NCBI RefSeq assembly: GCF_000283515.1
Contig: NC_015976.1
Span: 806,001-870,000 of the forward strand
Direction: 5' to 3'
Source of the DNA: Sphingobium sp. SYK-6
Lineage (GTDB): Bacteria > Pseudomonadota > Alphaproteobacteria > Sphingomonadales > Sphingomonadaceae
Length of the DNA: 64,000 bases
The notes beneath the pieces are model-generated. The model ran no database searches and had not been told where the DNA came from. It worked only from the letters and a program-made list of their open reading frames with translations. The position numbers were made by a program, and so were the translations under genes. Every line of letters starts with the position of its first letter. Position 1 is the first letter of the stretch. Shown here in pieces: positions 51,760-60,953 of this stretch.

Positions 51760-52173
51760 ATGATCGTTCGCAAGCTGAAAGACGTCCGCAAGTCGGACAA
51801 GCACGTCAAATCCAAGGGTTGGAGCAGCACCCGCCTGCTCCTCAAGGATGACGGCATGGGCTTCTCCTTCCATCTCACCACGATGTTCGCGGGCGAGGAA
51901 CTGCACATGCATTACCAGAACCATCTGGAGGCGGTGCTGGTCCTCAAGGGCAATGGCACGATCGAGGATCTCGAGACCGGCATCATGCACGAGCTGGCGC
52001 CGGGCGTCATGTACGCGCTGAACGCCAATGACCGGCACGTCGTGCGGCCCGCGACCGACATCCTGTGCGCTTGCGTGTTCAATCCGCCCGTCACCGGCCG
52101 GGAAGTGCATGACGAGAATGGCGCGTACCCGGCCGATCCGCAGCTCGGGAAAGAGCCGGAACTGACCGACTGA
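51760..52173 (+). CDS. ectC: Ectoine synthase
   Basis: This 137-residue cupin begins [28 protein letters not shown], the EctC pattern, with iron-ligand residues in [17 protein letters not shown] (Glu and Tyr/His) and the C-terminal [11 protein letters not shown]. It closes N-acetyl-diaminobutyrate to ectoine. An AAAAGGAA ribosome site precedes the ATG. Length is normal for the family. Confidence 0.96.
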   Translation: MIVRKLKDVRKSDKHVKSKGWSSTRLLLKDDGMGFSFHLTTMFAGEELHMHYQNHLEAVLVLKGNGTIEDLETGIMHELAPGVMYALNANDRHVVRPATDILCACVFNPPVTGREVHDENGAYPADPQLGKEPELTD

Positions 52174-52206
52174 AGAACAGACAAGACTGAACAAGGGAGA
52201 AGTCCC

Positions 52207-53127
52207 GTGAAAGACATCTACCCCTCGCGCCACGCCAAGCAGGCGGAGTTTCTGCCGCGCCATGATCCGGTCGTCCACAGCGACTGGACCGAAGACGCGC
52301 CGCTCAGCCGCGCGCAGACGGAACAATTTGAGCGTGACGGCTATCTCGTGCTCGAAGACATTTTCTCCGAGGAGGAAGTGGCTTTCCTGCAGCGCGAAGC
52401 CCGCAAGCTGCTTGCCGATCCGGCCGCGCTGGACGCGGAAACCGTCATCAGCGAGCCGGGCGGGAAGGAAATCCGCTCGATCTTCGAGATCCATGCCCAG
52501 AGCCGCGTGATCGAACGCCTGGCCGCCGACGCGCGGCTGGCCGAGGCGGCGCGCTTCCTGCTGGGCGACGCGGTGTATCTCCATCAGTCGCGCCTCAACT
52601 ACAAGCCGGGCTTCCAGGGCAAGGAATTCTACTGGCACAGCGATTTCGAGACCTGGCACGTGGAGGATGGAATGCCGCGCATGCGCGCCCTTTCCATGTC
52701 GGTCCTGCTTGCGGAGAACACGCCCAACAACGGCCCGCTGATGCTGATCCCGGGATCGCACCGCACGTTCCTCACCTGCGTGGGCGAGACGCCGGAGGAC
52801 CATTATCGCATGTCGCTCAAAAAGCAGGAATATGGCGTGCCGGACGAGGACAGTCTCGCTGAGCTGGCCTACAAGCACGGCATCGTCGCGCCGACCGGGA
52901 AGCCGGGCAGCGTGGTGATCTTCGATTGCAATGTGATGCATGGCTCCAACGGCAACATCACGCCGTTTCCCCGCGCCAATGCCTTCCTCGTCTACAATGC
53001 GGTGAGCAACCGGCTGCAGGCGCCCTTTGGCGTCGAGAAGCCCCGCCCCGGCTTCATTGCCGCGCGCGGCGAACCGCGAGTCATCGCGCCCCGGCATGGC
53101 CGGCTGACCGAGGAGGCAATGGCATGA
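52207..53127 (+). CDS. ectD: Ectoine 5-hydroxylase
   Basis: This 306-residue member of the 2-oxoglutarate/Fe(II) dioxygenases has the EctD hallmark FYWHSDFETWHVEDGMP, with iron ligands His and Asp, and the distal histidine in NVMHGSNGN. The start is a GTG at 52207 after AAGGGAGAAG. It hydroxylates ectoine to 5-hydroxyectoine, so the strain should make both solutes. Its end overlaps ask by 4 bases. Confidence 0.95.
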   Translation: MKDIYPSRHAKQAEFLPRHDPVVHSDWTEDAPLSRAQTEQFERDGYLVLEDIFSEEEVAFLQREARKLLADPAALDAETVISEPGGKEIRSIFEIHAQSRVIERLAADARLAEAARFLLGDAVYLHQSRLNYKPGFQGKEFYWHSDFETWHVEDGMPRMRALSMSVLLAENTPNNGPLMLIPGSHRTFLTCVGETPEDHYRMSLKKQEYGVPDEDSLAELAYKHGIVAPTGKPGSVVIFDCNVMHGSNGNITPFPRANAFLVYNAVSNRLQAPFGVEKPRPGFIAARGEPRVIAPRHGRLTEEAMA

Positions 53128-54572
53128 GCGGCGTCCACAGCGTCGAGAAGATCGGCGGCACGTCCATGGCCGCGACGGCCACATTGCTCGACAATGTGCT
53201 GATCGCTGGCCGCAGCGGCGCGGACCTCTACAATCGCATCTTCGTCGTCTCGGCTTATGCCGGGATGACGGACCTGCTGCTGGAGCACAAGAAGACCGGC
53301 GAGTCCGGCGTCTATGCCCGCTTCGTGGCGGACGAGGACGCGAATGGCTGGCGCCGCGCCATGGAGACGGTGCGCGACGCGATGCATGCGCGCAATGCCG
53401 AGATGTTCGCGCGGCCGGAAAGCCAGCTCGAAGCGGACCGTTTCGTCGACATGCGGATCGATGCCGCGACGCAGTGTCTGGACGATCTCGCGCGGTTGCG
53501 CAGCCATGGCCGTTTCGCGCTCAAGGAACAGCTCCTCACCGTGCGCGAACTGCTCGCAGGGCTCGGCGAAGCGCACAGCGCGCACTCGACCGCGCTGCTG
53601 CTGCGCGAGCGGGGCGTGAATGCGCGCTTCATCGACCTCACCCTCTGGAACCAGGAGGACAGGCGCGGGCTGGACGAGCGCATCGAGCAGGCTCTCGCGC
53701 CGATCGAACTCGCCACAACATTGCCGATCGTGACCGGCTATGCCGGCTGCAGCGACGGCATGGTGCGCCGCTATGCCCGCGGTTATTCGGAAATGACCTT
53801 CTCGCGCATCGCGGTCCTCACCGGCGCGCGCGAGGCGATCATCCACAAGGAATTCCATCTCTCGAGCGCGGACCCGAAGCTGGTCGGCACGGAGAAGGCG
53901 CGCAAGATCGGCCGCACCAATTATGACGTGGCGGACCAGCTCGCCAATCTGGGTATGGAAGCCATCCATCCCGGTGCCGGCCGTGGCCTGCGGCAGACCG
54001 CCATTCCGCTGCGCGTGCGGAACACATTCGACCGGGAAGATGGCGGCACGCTGATCTCCGGCGACTATGTCTCGGAGCAGCCGAGAGTCGAGATCGTCAC
54101 CGGTATCCGGCAGATGCAGGCGCTGCAGTTCTTCGAGCAGGACATGGTCGGTGTGAAGGGCTATGATGCCGCGATCCTGGAGGCACTGACCCGTCATGGC
54201 GCGTGGATCGTCAGCAAGTCGTCCAACGCCAACACCATCACCCATTATCTCTCGGCCGATGTGGCGACGATGAAGCGGGTGATCGCGGACCTGCAGAAGC
54301 GCTATCCCGATGCCGCGATCACGGCGCAGCCCGTGGCGATGGTTTCGGTCATCGGCAGCGATATCGCACGGCCGGGGCTGATCACCGACGCGCTTGGCGC
54401 GCTGGCTGGTGCCGGCATCGACGTCATCGCGATGCAGCACCAGATCCGCAACGTGGACGTTCAGTTCATCATCGAGGTCAGCCAGTTCGAAGGCGCCATC
54501 CGCGCATTGCACGCCGCGCTCGTGGAATGCGACGGGGACCGGACGGAGGAAAGCGAGCGGGCGGCCGCCTGA
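53124..54572 (+). CDS. ask: Aspartokinase of the ectoine cluster
   Basis: This 482-residue aspartate kinase begins SVEKIGGTSM, the KIGGTSM substrate loop, and continues with VVSAYAGMTDLLL, TLWNQEDRRGLDERIEQAL and FHLSSADPKLVG. Two C-terminal ACT domains (VGVKGYDAAILEAL; VIGSDIARPGLITDALGALAGAGIDV) follow. The insertions match the ectoine-linked Ask_ect type, which is less feedback-inhibited and supplies aspartyl phosphate for ectoine. The gene starts in the ectD stop (ATGA). Confidence 0.93.
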   Translation: MSGVHSVEKIGGTSMAATATLLDNVLIAGRSGADLYNRIFVVSAYAGMTDLLLEHKKTGESGVYARFVADEDANGWRRAMETVRDAMHARNAEMFARPESQLEADRFVDMRIDAATQCLDDLARLRSHGRFALKEQLLTVRELLAGLGEAHSAHSTALLLRERGVNARFIDLTLWNQEDRRGLDERIEQALAPIELATTLPIVTGYAGCSDGMVRRYARGYSEMTFSRIAVLTGAREAIIHKEFHLSSADPKLVGTEKARKIGRTNYDVADQLANLGMEAIHPGAGRGLRQTAIPLRVRNTFDREDGGTLISGDYVSEQPRVEIVTGIRQMQALQFFEQDMVGVKGYDAAILEALTRHGAWIVSKSSNANTITHYLSADVATMKRVIADLQKRYPDAAITAQPVAMVSVIGSDIARPGLITDALGALAGAGIDVIAMQHQIRNVDVQFIIEVSQFEGAIRALHAALVECDGDRTEESERAAA

Positions 54573-54586
54573 CGGCGCCCCGCTGA

Positions 54587-55843
54587 ATGCCCGTGCTCGC
54601 CGCGATCGCTCCCGTCCGCAGCCTGCTGATCGCCATCTTCATGCTGATGGCGGGCAGCGGCTTCATGGCCACTCTGCTCAGCCTGCGCCTGGAGCGCGCC
54701 GGACAAGGCACCATCCTCATCGGCGCGGTGGCGACCGCCTATTTTGGGGGGCTGGTGCTTGGCGCGATCCGGGCCGGGCAGGTGGTCAGGCGGGTGGGCC
54801 ATATCCGCGCCTTCGCGGCATTCGTGGCGATGCTCTCGGCGAGCACGCTCGCTTATGCTCTCATCGACGGGCCGCTCTTCTGGGCGGGACTGCGCTTCAT
54901 CGATGGCGTCTGCGTGGCCGGCGTCTTCGTCTGCCTGGAAAGCTGGCTGAACGACCGGGCGGAGGCCCGCACGCGCGGCACCATCCTCGCGGCCTATATG
55001 GTGGCGCTATATTGCGGGCAGGCGGTGGGGCAGTCCCTGCTCGGCGCGACCGGCACGCTACCCGGCATGCCATTCCAGATCGCGTCCATCCTCATTTCGC
55101 TGGCGATCATTCCGCTGTGCCTCACCCGCAGTTCCGCGCCGCCGCCGGTGGAGGCCAGCGCCTTCTCGATCCGCGCCCTGCTGGCGATCTCGCCGCTGGG
55201 GGCGCTCGGGGCAGCGACGACGGGCCTGATGCTGGGCGCCTTCTATGGTCTGGCGGCCGTCCATGTGCGGCGCCTGGGTCTCGACCTGACCGAGACCGCT
55301 GCCTTCATGATGATCGTGATTCTGGGGGGCGTGGCGCTTCAGGCCCCGCTTGGGCATCTCTCCGATCGGTTCGACAGGCGGCGCGTGATCGTGCTGAGCT
55401 TTGCCGCGACGGCGTTCGTCAGCATGGCACTGGCGCTGTGGCCCGGCGGCGGCGTGCCGTTGCTGGTGCTGGGCGCCCTGTTCGGCGGCCTGAGCTTCGC
55501 GCTCTATCCGCTCTGCGTCGCGCAGTGCAATGACAGGCTGCTGGCTGCCGACCGGGTCGCCGCGAGCGGACGTCTGGTGCTCCTCTATTCCATCGGCGCG
55601 GCGCTCGGTCCGCTTGGCGGGGCCGTGTTCATGAGCGTGATCGGTACGGGCGGCCTGTTCCTCTTCATCGCCCTGTGCGCATCCGCCATGCTGGTCTTCG
55701 GCCTGTGGCGCCAGGCCTTCTTCGCACCGGTGCCGGCGCCGGCGCAGCAGGATTTCCAGATCGTGCCGCGCACTACGCCCATGGCGTCGCTGCTCGACCC
55801 CAACACGCCCGATGATGCGGCGCCCGCAGGACAGACAGAATGA
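54587..55843 (+). CDS. MFS transporter (YcaD-like)
   Basis: This 418-residue protein has 12 membrane spans, beginning RSLLIAIFMLMAGSGFMATLLSLRLE, with the loop motif QVVRRVGHIRAFAAF after span 2 and GHLSDRFDRRRVIVLSF after span 8. It lies 14 bases after ask and overlaps the next MFS gene by 4 bases, so it belongs to the ectoine operon or its immediate tail. The YcaD-like subgroup has no fixed substrate; a role in solute exchange is possible. Confidence 0.85.
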   Translation: MPVLAAIAPVRSLLIAIFMLMAGSGFMATLLSLRLERAGQGTILIGAVATAYFGGLVLGAIRAGQVVRRVGHIRAFAAFVAMLSASTLAYALIDGPLFWAGLRFIDGVCVAGVFVCLESWLNDRAEARTRGTILAAYMVALYCGQAVGQSLLGATGTLPGMPFQIASILISLAIIPLCLTRSSAPPPVEASAFSIRALLAISPLGALGAATTGLMLGAFYGLAAVHVRRLGLDLTETAAFMMIVILGGVALQAPLGHLSDRFDRRRVIVLSFAATAFVSMALALWPGGGVPLLVLGALFGGLSFALYPLCVAQCNDRLLAADRVAASGRLVLLYSIGAALGPLGGAVFMSVIGTGGLFLFIALCASAMLVFGLWRQAFFAPVPAPAQQDFQIVPRTTPMASLLDPNTPDDAAPAGQTE

Positions 55844-57222
55844 CGCAGACCGACCGCCTCCATCCCCCGATCAACGCCGTCGCGACCGAATCCACGGACC
55901 CGGCCGACCGGGCCGTGCTGCACCGCGCCATCGCCGCGTCGGCGCTGGGCAATGCCACCGAGTGGTTCGACTACGGGATTTATGCCTATGGCGTGACCTA
56001 CATATCGGCCGCGTTGTTCCCTGGCGACGTGGAGGAAGCGGTGCTGTTCGCGCTGGCGACCTTCGCCATCTCCTTTCTGGTCCGTCCGCTCGGCGGACTG
56101 TTTTGGGGGCCGCTGGGCGACCGGCTGGGGCGCAAATCGGTGCTGGCGCTCACGATCCTGCTCATGTCTCTCGCCACGCTCTGCGTGGGGCTCATCCCCT
56201 CTTATGCGACGATCGGCTTCTGGGCGCCGGTGTTGCTGATCCTGCTGCGCATGGTCCAGGGCTTCTCGACCGGTGGCGAATATGGCGGGGCGGCGACCTT
56301 CATGGCCGAATATGCGCCTGATGACCGGCGCGGCTTCTATGGCAGCTTCCTCGAGGTCGGCACATTGGCGGGCTTCTCCCTGGGCGCTGTGCTGATGCTC
56401 GGCTTCTCGCTGCTGCTGGGCGATGTCGCCATGTATGACTGGGGGTGGCGCGTGCCATTTCTCGTCGCGGCACCGCTCGGGCTGATCGGCCTCTATCTGC
56501 GCTCTCGCATGGAGGACACGCCCGTCTTCCGCGCGCACGAGAAGACCAGCGAGGACCTGCCCTCGCCGGGGCTGGGCACACTGATGCGCCATCACTGGCG
56601 GCCGATGCTGGTGGTGAGTGGGCTCGTCGTCGCTCTCAACGTCGTCAACTACACGCTGCTCAGCTACATGCCGACCTATCTGCAGCGCCGCATCGGCCTC
56701 TCGGGGGATGAAGCTCTCATCGTGCCGATCATCGGCATGCTGTTCATGATGATGTTCCTGCCGTTCATGGGCGGGCTTTCGGACCGGATCGGCCGGCGAC
56801 CGCTCTGGCGCTTCTCGCTGATCGGGCTGCTGGTGGGGGTCGTTCCGCTCTACATTTTGATGGGGACCGGCCTGCCCGGGGCCATGCTTGCCTTCGTCCT
56901 GCTCGGCCTGCTCTATGCGCCGCAGCTTGCCACCATCTCGGCGACCTTTCCGGCGATGTTCCCCACTTATGTGCGCTTCGCCGGCTTTGCGATCGCCTAT
57001 AATGTCGCCACGTCCATCTTCGGCGGGACGGCCCCGGCGATCGGCAGCGGCCTCATCACGCTGACCGGCAATCCGCTGATGCCCGCCTTCTACATGATGG
57101 GGGCGTGCGTTGTCGGGCTGTTGGCACTGCGCTTCATGCCGGAGACGGCGCGCTGTTCCCTGCATGACGATCCGTTCGCAAGTCGGGCATCAGGCGAGGG
57201 CAGGACAGTCGCGCGCGCCTGA
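55840..57222 (+). CDS. MFS transporter, ProP-like osmolyte:H+ symporter
   Basis: This 460-residue metabolite:H+ symporter-type MFS protein has the family signatures NATEWFDYGIYAYGVTYIS near residue 38, GPLGDRLGRKSVLALTI, and VQGFSTGGEYGGAATFMAEYAPDDRRG. ProP-like carriers import proline, betaine and ectoine under osmotic stress. Its place at the end of the ectoine operon, translationally coupled to the preceding MFS gene, supports uptake of ectoines. It lacks the long C-terminal coiled coil of E. coli ProP. Confidence 0.9.
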   Translation: MTQTDRLHPPINAVATESTDPADRAVLHRAIAASALGNATEWFDYGIYAYGVTYISAALFPGDVEEAVLFALATFAISFLVRPLGGLFWGPLGDRLGRKSVLALTILLMSLATLCVGLIPSYATIGFWAPVLLILLRMVQGFSTGGEYGGAATFMAEYAPDDRRGFYGSFLEVGTLAGFSLGAVLMLGFSLLLGDVAMYDWGWRVPFLVAAPLGLIGLYLRSRMEDTPVFRAHEKTSEDLPSPGLGTLMRHHWRPMLVVSGLVVALNVVNYTLLSYMPTYLQRRIGLSGDEALIVPIIGMLFMMMFLPFMGGLSDRIGRRPLWRFSLIGLLVGVVPLYILMGTGLPGAMLAFVLLGLLYAPQLATISATFPAMFPTYVRFAGFAIAYNVATSIFGGTAPAIGSGLITLTGNPLMPAFYMMGACVVGLLALRFMPETARCSLHDDPFASRASGEGRTVARA

Positions 57223-57240
57223 TGTGGCGAGGCGAGGCGG

Positions 57241-57636
57241 TCAGCGCCGCAGCCGCCAGTTCGCGACATGGCCGGCAATGAGGAGCACGCTGCCTGTGAC
57301 GGTCAGCCACAATTCCCCGCCTTCCCCGACATCCGGGAGCAGCGCCAGCGCGAGGAGCAGGAGGCCGACCCCGCCGGCCAAGGCGACATGGCCGCTGCCG
57401 TGGCGGCGATAGCCAAGCCAGAATGCCAGACCAGCGCTCGGCGCGAGCAGGGCCAGCGCGACGACATGGAACGCCTCGGATTGCGCGAACAATAGCATGG
57501 TGCCCGGCAGAAGGAGCAACAGGGCGGGCAGGGCGAGGCAGTGAAGCAGGCAGATCAGCGAGCCGGAAATGGCCGCGCTTTCAATGACATTGATCCCGGC
57601 CCGGGAAGAGCCCGTTGAAGTCCGATTAAGCGCCAT
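57241..57636 (-). CDS. MerC-domain membrane protein
   Basis: This 131-residue protein has four membrane spans and the MerC-type cysteine pair SLICLLHCLALPALLLLL in the first span, the pattern of mercury-transport MerC. No other mer genes are near. MerC-domain proteins in alphaproteobacteria are often linked to zinc or iron regulation rather than mercury. The palindrome at 57659-57677 lies 23 bases before its start, suggesting control by a Fur/Zur-type metal regulator (inference). Confidence 0.8.
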   Translation of the reverse strand: MALNRTSTGSSRAGINVIESAAISGSLICLLHCLALPALLLLLPGTMLLFAQSEAFHVVALALLAPSAGLAFWLGYRRHGSGHVALAGGVGLLLLALALLPDVGEGGELWLTVTGSVLLIAGHVANWRLRR

Positions 57637-57658
57637 GGCATCCAGATTCCCGTTAATG

Positions 57659-57677
57659 TATGATATAACGTATCATA
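57659..57677. promoter_or_regulatory. TATGATA-N5-TATCATA palindrome (Fur/Zur-like candidate)
   Basis: Perfect 7-base arms around TAACG lie between the MerC-domain gene and a short open frame. AT-rich palindromes of about 19 bases are typical of the Fur/Zur family. It also shares the GTTATATCAT core with the motif at 31316. Confidence 0.6.
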
Positions 57678-57715
57678 ATAGGTACGCGCTCATGAATGTT
57701 GAAGGGGGCCAGGCA

Positions 57716-57879
57716 TGAATATTCGCACCTTCTTTCTCCCGGCGGTGTCGGCTGTCGCTCTGCTGGCGGGTCCGGCGGGAAAAAGCGCTTTCGTTTTCCC
57801 TTTACCCTTGGCCCTTTACCCTCGGAGCGCAGGCTGTATCAGGAGACCAGCCTATTTAGGAGATTCCCCTGATGCATGA
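57716..57879 (+). pseudogene. Short signal-peptide reading frame, likely gene remnant
   Basis: A 54-codon frame starts MNIRTFFLPAVSAVALLAG, a good signal peptide ending in a possible cleavage site, then becomes low-grade sequence (SAFVFPLPLALYPRSAG) containing a 10-base direct repeat CCCTTTACCC at 57798 and 57812. It ends within the start of the KaiC gene. The start region, next to the Zur-like palindrome, looks like the head of an exported metal-related protein whose body has been lost. Confidence 0.5.
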
Positions 57880-59302
57880 GATACCCCGTCTTGCGAGCGG
57901 GATAAGCGGACTGGACAAGGTTCTGGCCGGCGGATTCATCACTGGGGCCTCCTATATCATCCAGGGCCGACCGGGCGCCGGGAAGACCATCCTGTCTAAC
58001 CAGATCGCCTGCGCGCACGTCGCGGGCGGCGGGCGCGTCCTCTATGTCACGCTCCTTTCGGAAAGCCATGAGCGGCTGTTCCAGTCTCTGGACTCGCTGT
58101 CCTTCTTCGATCGCAGGAAGCTGGGCAGCGAGATCATTTATGTGAGCGTCTTCCAGACGTTGAGGGACGAAGGTCTCGACGCGGTCGTGAAGCTGCTGCG
58201 CAAGGAGACGAAGCGGCAGGATGCCTCGTTGCTCGTGTTCGACGGGCTGCTCAATGCGCGCGACCGGGCGGACACCGACTTCGACGTGAAGACCTTCGTT
58301 GCCGAAGTGCAGGGACAGGCGGCGTTCGTCGGATGCACGGTTCTCTTCCTCACCAGTTCGCGCGCGAATGAGGTCTGCCCGGAGCACACGATGGTGGACG
58401 GCGTGATCGAACTCACCGACACGCTGGCCGGCGCGCGCACGGTGCGCCAGCTTCAGGTCCGCAAGTCGCGCGGCAGCAAGGCGCTGGGCGGGCTGCACAA
58501 GTTCGAGATAACGGACGAGGGCGTCACCGTCTTTCCCCGAATCGAGACTCTGGTCACGCCGGAGATCGCGGACGCGCCGGTGCGGGAGGGCTGCCTTGCC
58601 ACTGGCATTCCGAACCTCGATGCCCTGATCGGCGGAGGCGTCCCTGTCGGTTCGGTCACCCTGCTTGCGGGGCCCACGGGCAGCGGCAAGACAACCATCG
58701 GTCTGCATTTCCTGTCGCAATCGACCGCGGAGGAGCCGGGGCTCCATTTCGGCTTTTTCGAGACGCCCCAGCGGCTGCGGGCCAAGGCAAGGGCGCTGGG
58801 CCTCACACTGGCGGAGGAAGGCGACCCGTCGCTGACGGTGGAGTGGACGCCGCTTGCAGACAATATCCTGGACAAGCTCGCCCATCGGCTGATTGATCGG
58901 GTGCGGGCGCAGGGCGTCCGGCGGCTTTTCATCGATGGCCTGGGCGGGTTCGAGCGCGCTGCGGTGTACCGTCCGCGGCTGGTCGAGTTTTTTGCCTCGC
59001 TGATGGATCAGTTGAGGGCTGACGGGGTTACCACATTGGCAACATGGGAAATCCGGCAACTCCTCGGCACCGACGTGGAGGCACCGGCGACCGACATCTC
59101 GGCTATTCTGGATAACATGATCCTGTTACGTCGTTGGGAGGAAGATCATAGCATTATCAGGGGTATATCCGTTCAAAAGATGCGCGATCGCCCGTTTAAC
59201 CCGGCGATCTGCGCGATCGACTTCACGGAGCAGGGACTGGTCGTCGGCGGGCCATTGAGTGATCGCCGCGCGCTCTCTTCGCTTCCTCCGAACCAAGGCT
59301 GA
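57872..59302 (+). CDS. KaiC-like double-domain ATPase
   Basis: This 476-residue protein has two RecA-like KaiC domains. The first has SGISGLDKVLAGGFITGAS, P-loop GRPGAGKTIL near residue 34 and the catalytic glutamate region VTLLSESHERL. The second has GIPNLDALIGGGVPVGS, P-loop GPTGSGKTTIG near residue 268, and the terminal RGISVQKMRDRPFN. A single-domain response regulator follows 31 bases later. Outside cyanobacteria such proteins occur without KaiA/KaiB and may time or gate stress signalling. AGGAG precedes the ATG. No clock role is shown. Confidence 0.88.
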   Translation: MHEIPRLASGISGLDKVLAGGFITGASYIIQGRPGAGKTILSNQIACAHVAGGGRVLYVTLLSESHERLFQSLDSLSFFDRRKLGSEIIYVSVFQTLRDEGLDAVVKLLRKETKRQDASLLVFDGLLNARDRADTDFDVKTFVAEVQGQAAFVGCTVLFLTSSRANEVCPEHTMVDGVIELTDTLAGARTVRQLQVRKSRGSKALGGLHKFEITDEGVTVFPRIETLVTPEIADAPVREGCLATGIPNLDALIGGGVPVGSVTLLAGPTGSGKTTIGLHFLSQSTAEEPGLHFGFFETPQRLRAKARALGLTLAEEGDPSLTVEWTPLADNILDKLAHRLIDRVRAQGVRRLFIDGLGGFERAAVYRPRLVEFFASLMDQLRADGVTTLATWEIRQLLGTDVEAPATDISAILDNMILLRRWEEDHSIIRGISVQKMRDRPFNPAICAIDFTEQGLVVGGPLSDRRALSSLPPNQG

Positions 59303-59333
59303 CGGTTATCATCGGGCCCGCGGGATTCTGAAC

Positions 59334-59705
59334 ATGGCGCTTGTCCTTGTAGTCGATGACGAATTTCTGCTGGCCACGATGCTCGCCGACATTCTGGAGG
59401 ACGAGGGCTATGAGGTGGAGACCGCTTCCAACGGCCAGCTCGCGCTGGCGGCGGTCCAGAGGAGGAAGCCGGATGTGGTCATCACCGACTTCATGATGCC
59501 GACCATGACCGGGCTGGAATTCGCGGAAGCCGTGCGCGCCGATGAAAGCCTCTCCGACCTGCCGATCATTCTGGTGAGCGGGGCGCAAGGCGCCATCGCG
59601 CGGGAGCATCCGCAGCTCTTCCAGGCGGTGTTCGACAAGCCTTACGCAAATCGCAACATCCTCGAAGCAGTCGAGCGGCACGTCAAACCGACCCGGGCGG
59701 GATAG
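59334..59705 (+). CDS. Single-domain response regulator
   Basis: This 123-residue receiver domain has no output domain: LVVDDEFLLATMLADIL (acid pocket), VVITDFMMPTMTG with the phosphorylated aspartate near residue 52, ILVSGAQG and the lysine in VFDKPYANRNIL. Such regulators act by protein contact. Adjacency to the KaiC-like gene (31 bases) suggests a functional pair. No histidine kinase gene is adjacent. Confidence 0.9.
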   Translation: MALVLVVDDEFLLATMLADILEDEGYEVETASNGQLALAAVQRRKPDVVITDFMMPTMTGLEFAEAVRADESLSDLPIILVSGAQGAIAREHPQLFQAVFDKPYANRNILEAVERHVKPTRAG

Positions 59706-59905
59706 AAGCGCCGCCACCGGGTAGAGCGGGGCGGATCGGCCGCCATGTCTTCAGACGCTTCCAATCGCTGTGTCGGCCTCCGGGTTCGCGGCGTCTTGCC
59801 TCATCGTTCGCCCTGTTAATCGAGCACGATCTGCAATCGATTGTAGACAAGGGCCGCATCTCCATGGAAAGCGAGGGACGGATCGGAAAAGCCAAGAGGG
59901 CGGAC

Positions 59906-60925
59906 ATGACGGGAGCGGATTTCGACGGGCCGGGCATCGACCGCAGGCGAGTCATGGCAGGCTCGCTTGCCGCGCTGGCCAGCGTGGTGGCACTCACGCA
60001 GCCGGCCCGGGCCAGTTCTCCCGCCGCCGCGAGGCCCGATCCCGCTCGTCCGATCCCCGCGCAGTGGGATGCCGCGCCGAGCATGAAGCTCTGGCCGGAT
60101 GGTCCGCCCACCGGGGGCTTCGCGCCCATTCCGCTGCCGATGGCCGATGCGCCGCCGGTCTTCCTTCACAATGTCGCGCAGCCTTATCTGAAGGTGTTCC
60201 GACCGGCGCGTTCGAATGGCCGGGCGGTGCTGGCCATGCCGGGTGGCGCCTATATCTTCGTCTCGATCGACAATGAGGGTGCGGAACTCGCCCAGGCCCT
60301 GACGGCGCGCGGTTATACCGTGTTCGTGCTGGTCTATCGTTTACCCGGCGAGGGCTGGGCCGGTCGTGCCGACGTGCCGCTGCAGGATGCCCAGCGCGCC
60401 ATGCGGCTGATCCGCGCCAGCGCCCGGGACCATGACTATGATCCGGCCCGGATTGCGGCGATCGGCTTCTCCGCCGGCGGTCATCTTGCAGCTTCGCTTG
60501 CCACCGATTTCGCGCAACCGCTGTTCGCACCGCGCGATGCGCTGGACCGGCTCGATGCCCGTCCGTTCGTGACGGGCCTCATCTATCCGGTCATCAGCAT
60601 GAGCGCGCCGATCACGCATGCCGATTCGGCGCTGCGGCTGCTGGGGCCAAAGCCGGGCGACGCGCTGGTCGCCCGCCGCTCGCCTGCCGCGCATGTCGGC
60701 CCGGATACGCCGCCGACCTTCATCATGCACGCGCTCGACGATCCAGCCGTCCCTCCGGAAAACAGCTTCGAGATGCTGCAGGCCCTGCGCGTGGCGCAGC
60801 GGCCGGTCGAGGCGCATTTCTTCGAGGAAGGCGGCCATGGTTTCGGTCTCGGCGATCCGGCCTTGCCGGCGCGTGGCTGGCTGGACCTGTGGACGGCCTT
60901 TGTGGACCGGCATGCGGCCGCCTGA
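59906..60925 (+). CDS. Tat-exported acetyl-esterase-type alpha/beta hydrolase
   Basis: This 339-residue protein has a twin-arginine signal (DRRRVMAGSLAALASVVAL) and an alpha/beta core: VLAMPGGAYIFVSIDNEGAE (oxyanion region), AAIGFSAGGHLAASLATDF (nucleophile), FIMHALDDPAVPPENSF (acid) and EEGGHGFGLG (histidine). This resembles acetylxylan or cinnamoyl esterases (BD-FAE type). ATG at 59906 follows AGAGGGCGG; an upstream ATG at 59864 is less likely. The next gene is another exported esterase, suggesting joint removal of ester groups from plant material. Confidence 0.88.
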   Translation: MTGADFDGPGIDRRRVMAGSLAALASVVALTQPARASSPAAARPDPARPIPAQWDAAPSMKLWPDGPPTGGFAPIPLPMADAPPVFLHNVAQPYLKVFRPARSNGRAVLAMPGGAYIFVSIDNEGAELAQALTARGYTVFVLVYRLPGEGWAGRADVPLQDAQRAMRLIRASARDHDYDPARIAAIGFSAGGHLAASLATDFAQPLFAPRDALDRLDARPFVTGLIYPVISMSAPITHADSALRLLGPKPGDALVARRSPAAHVGPDTPPTFIMHALDDPAVPPENSFEMLQALRVAQRPVEAHFFEEGGHGFGLGDPALPARGWLDLWTAFVDRHAAA

Positions 60926-60953
60926 GCGAACCGGAATTGGGAGTGCGAGTGAG

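Noticed and set aside
57241-57636. Mercury resistance locus
   Set aside because: Only a MerC domain is present; merR, merA, merT and merP are absent.
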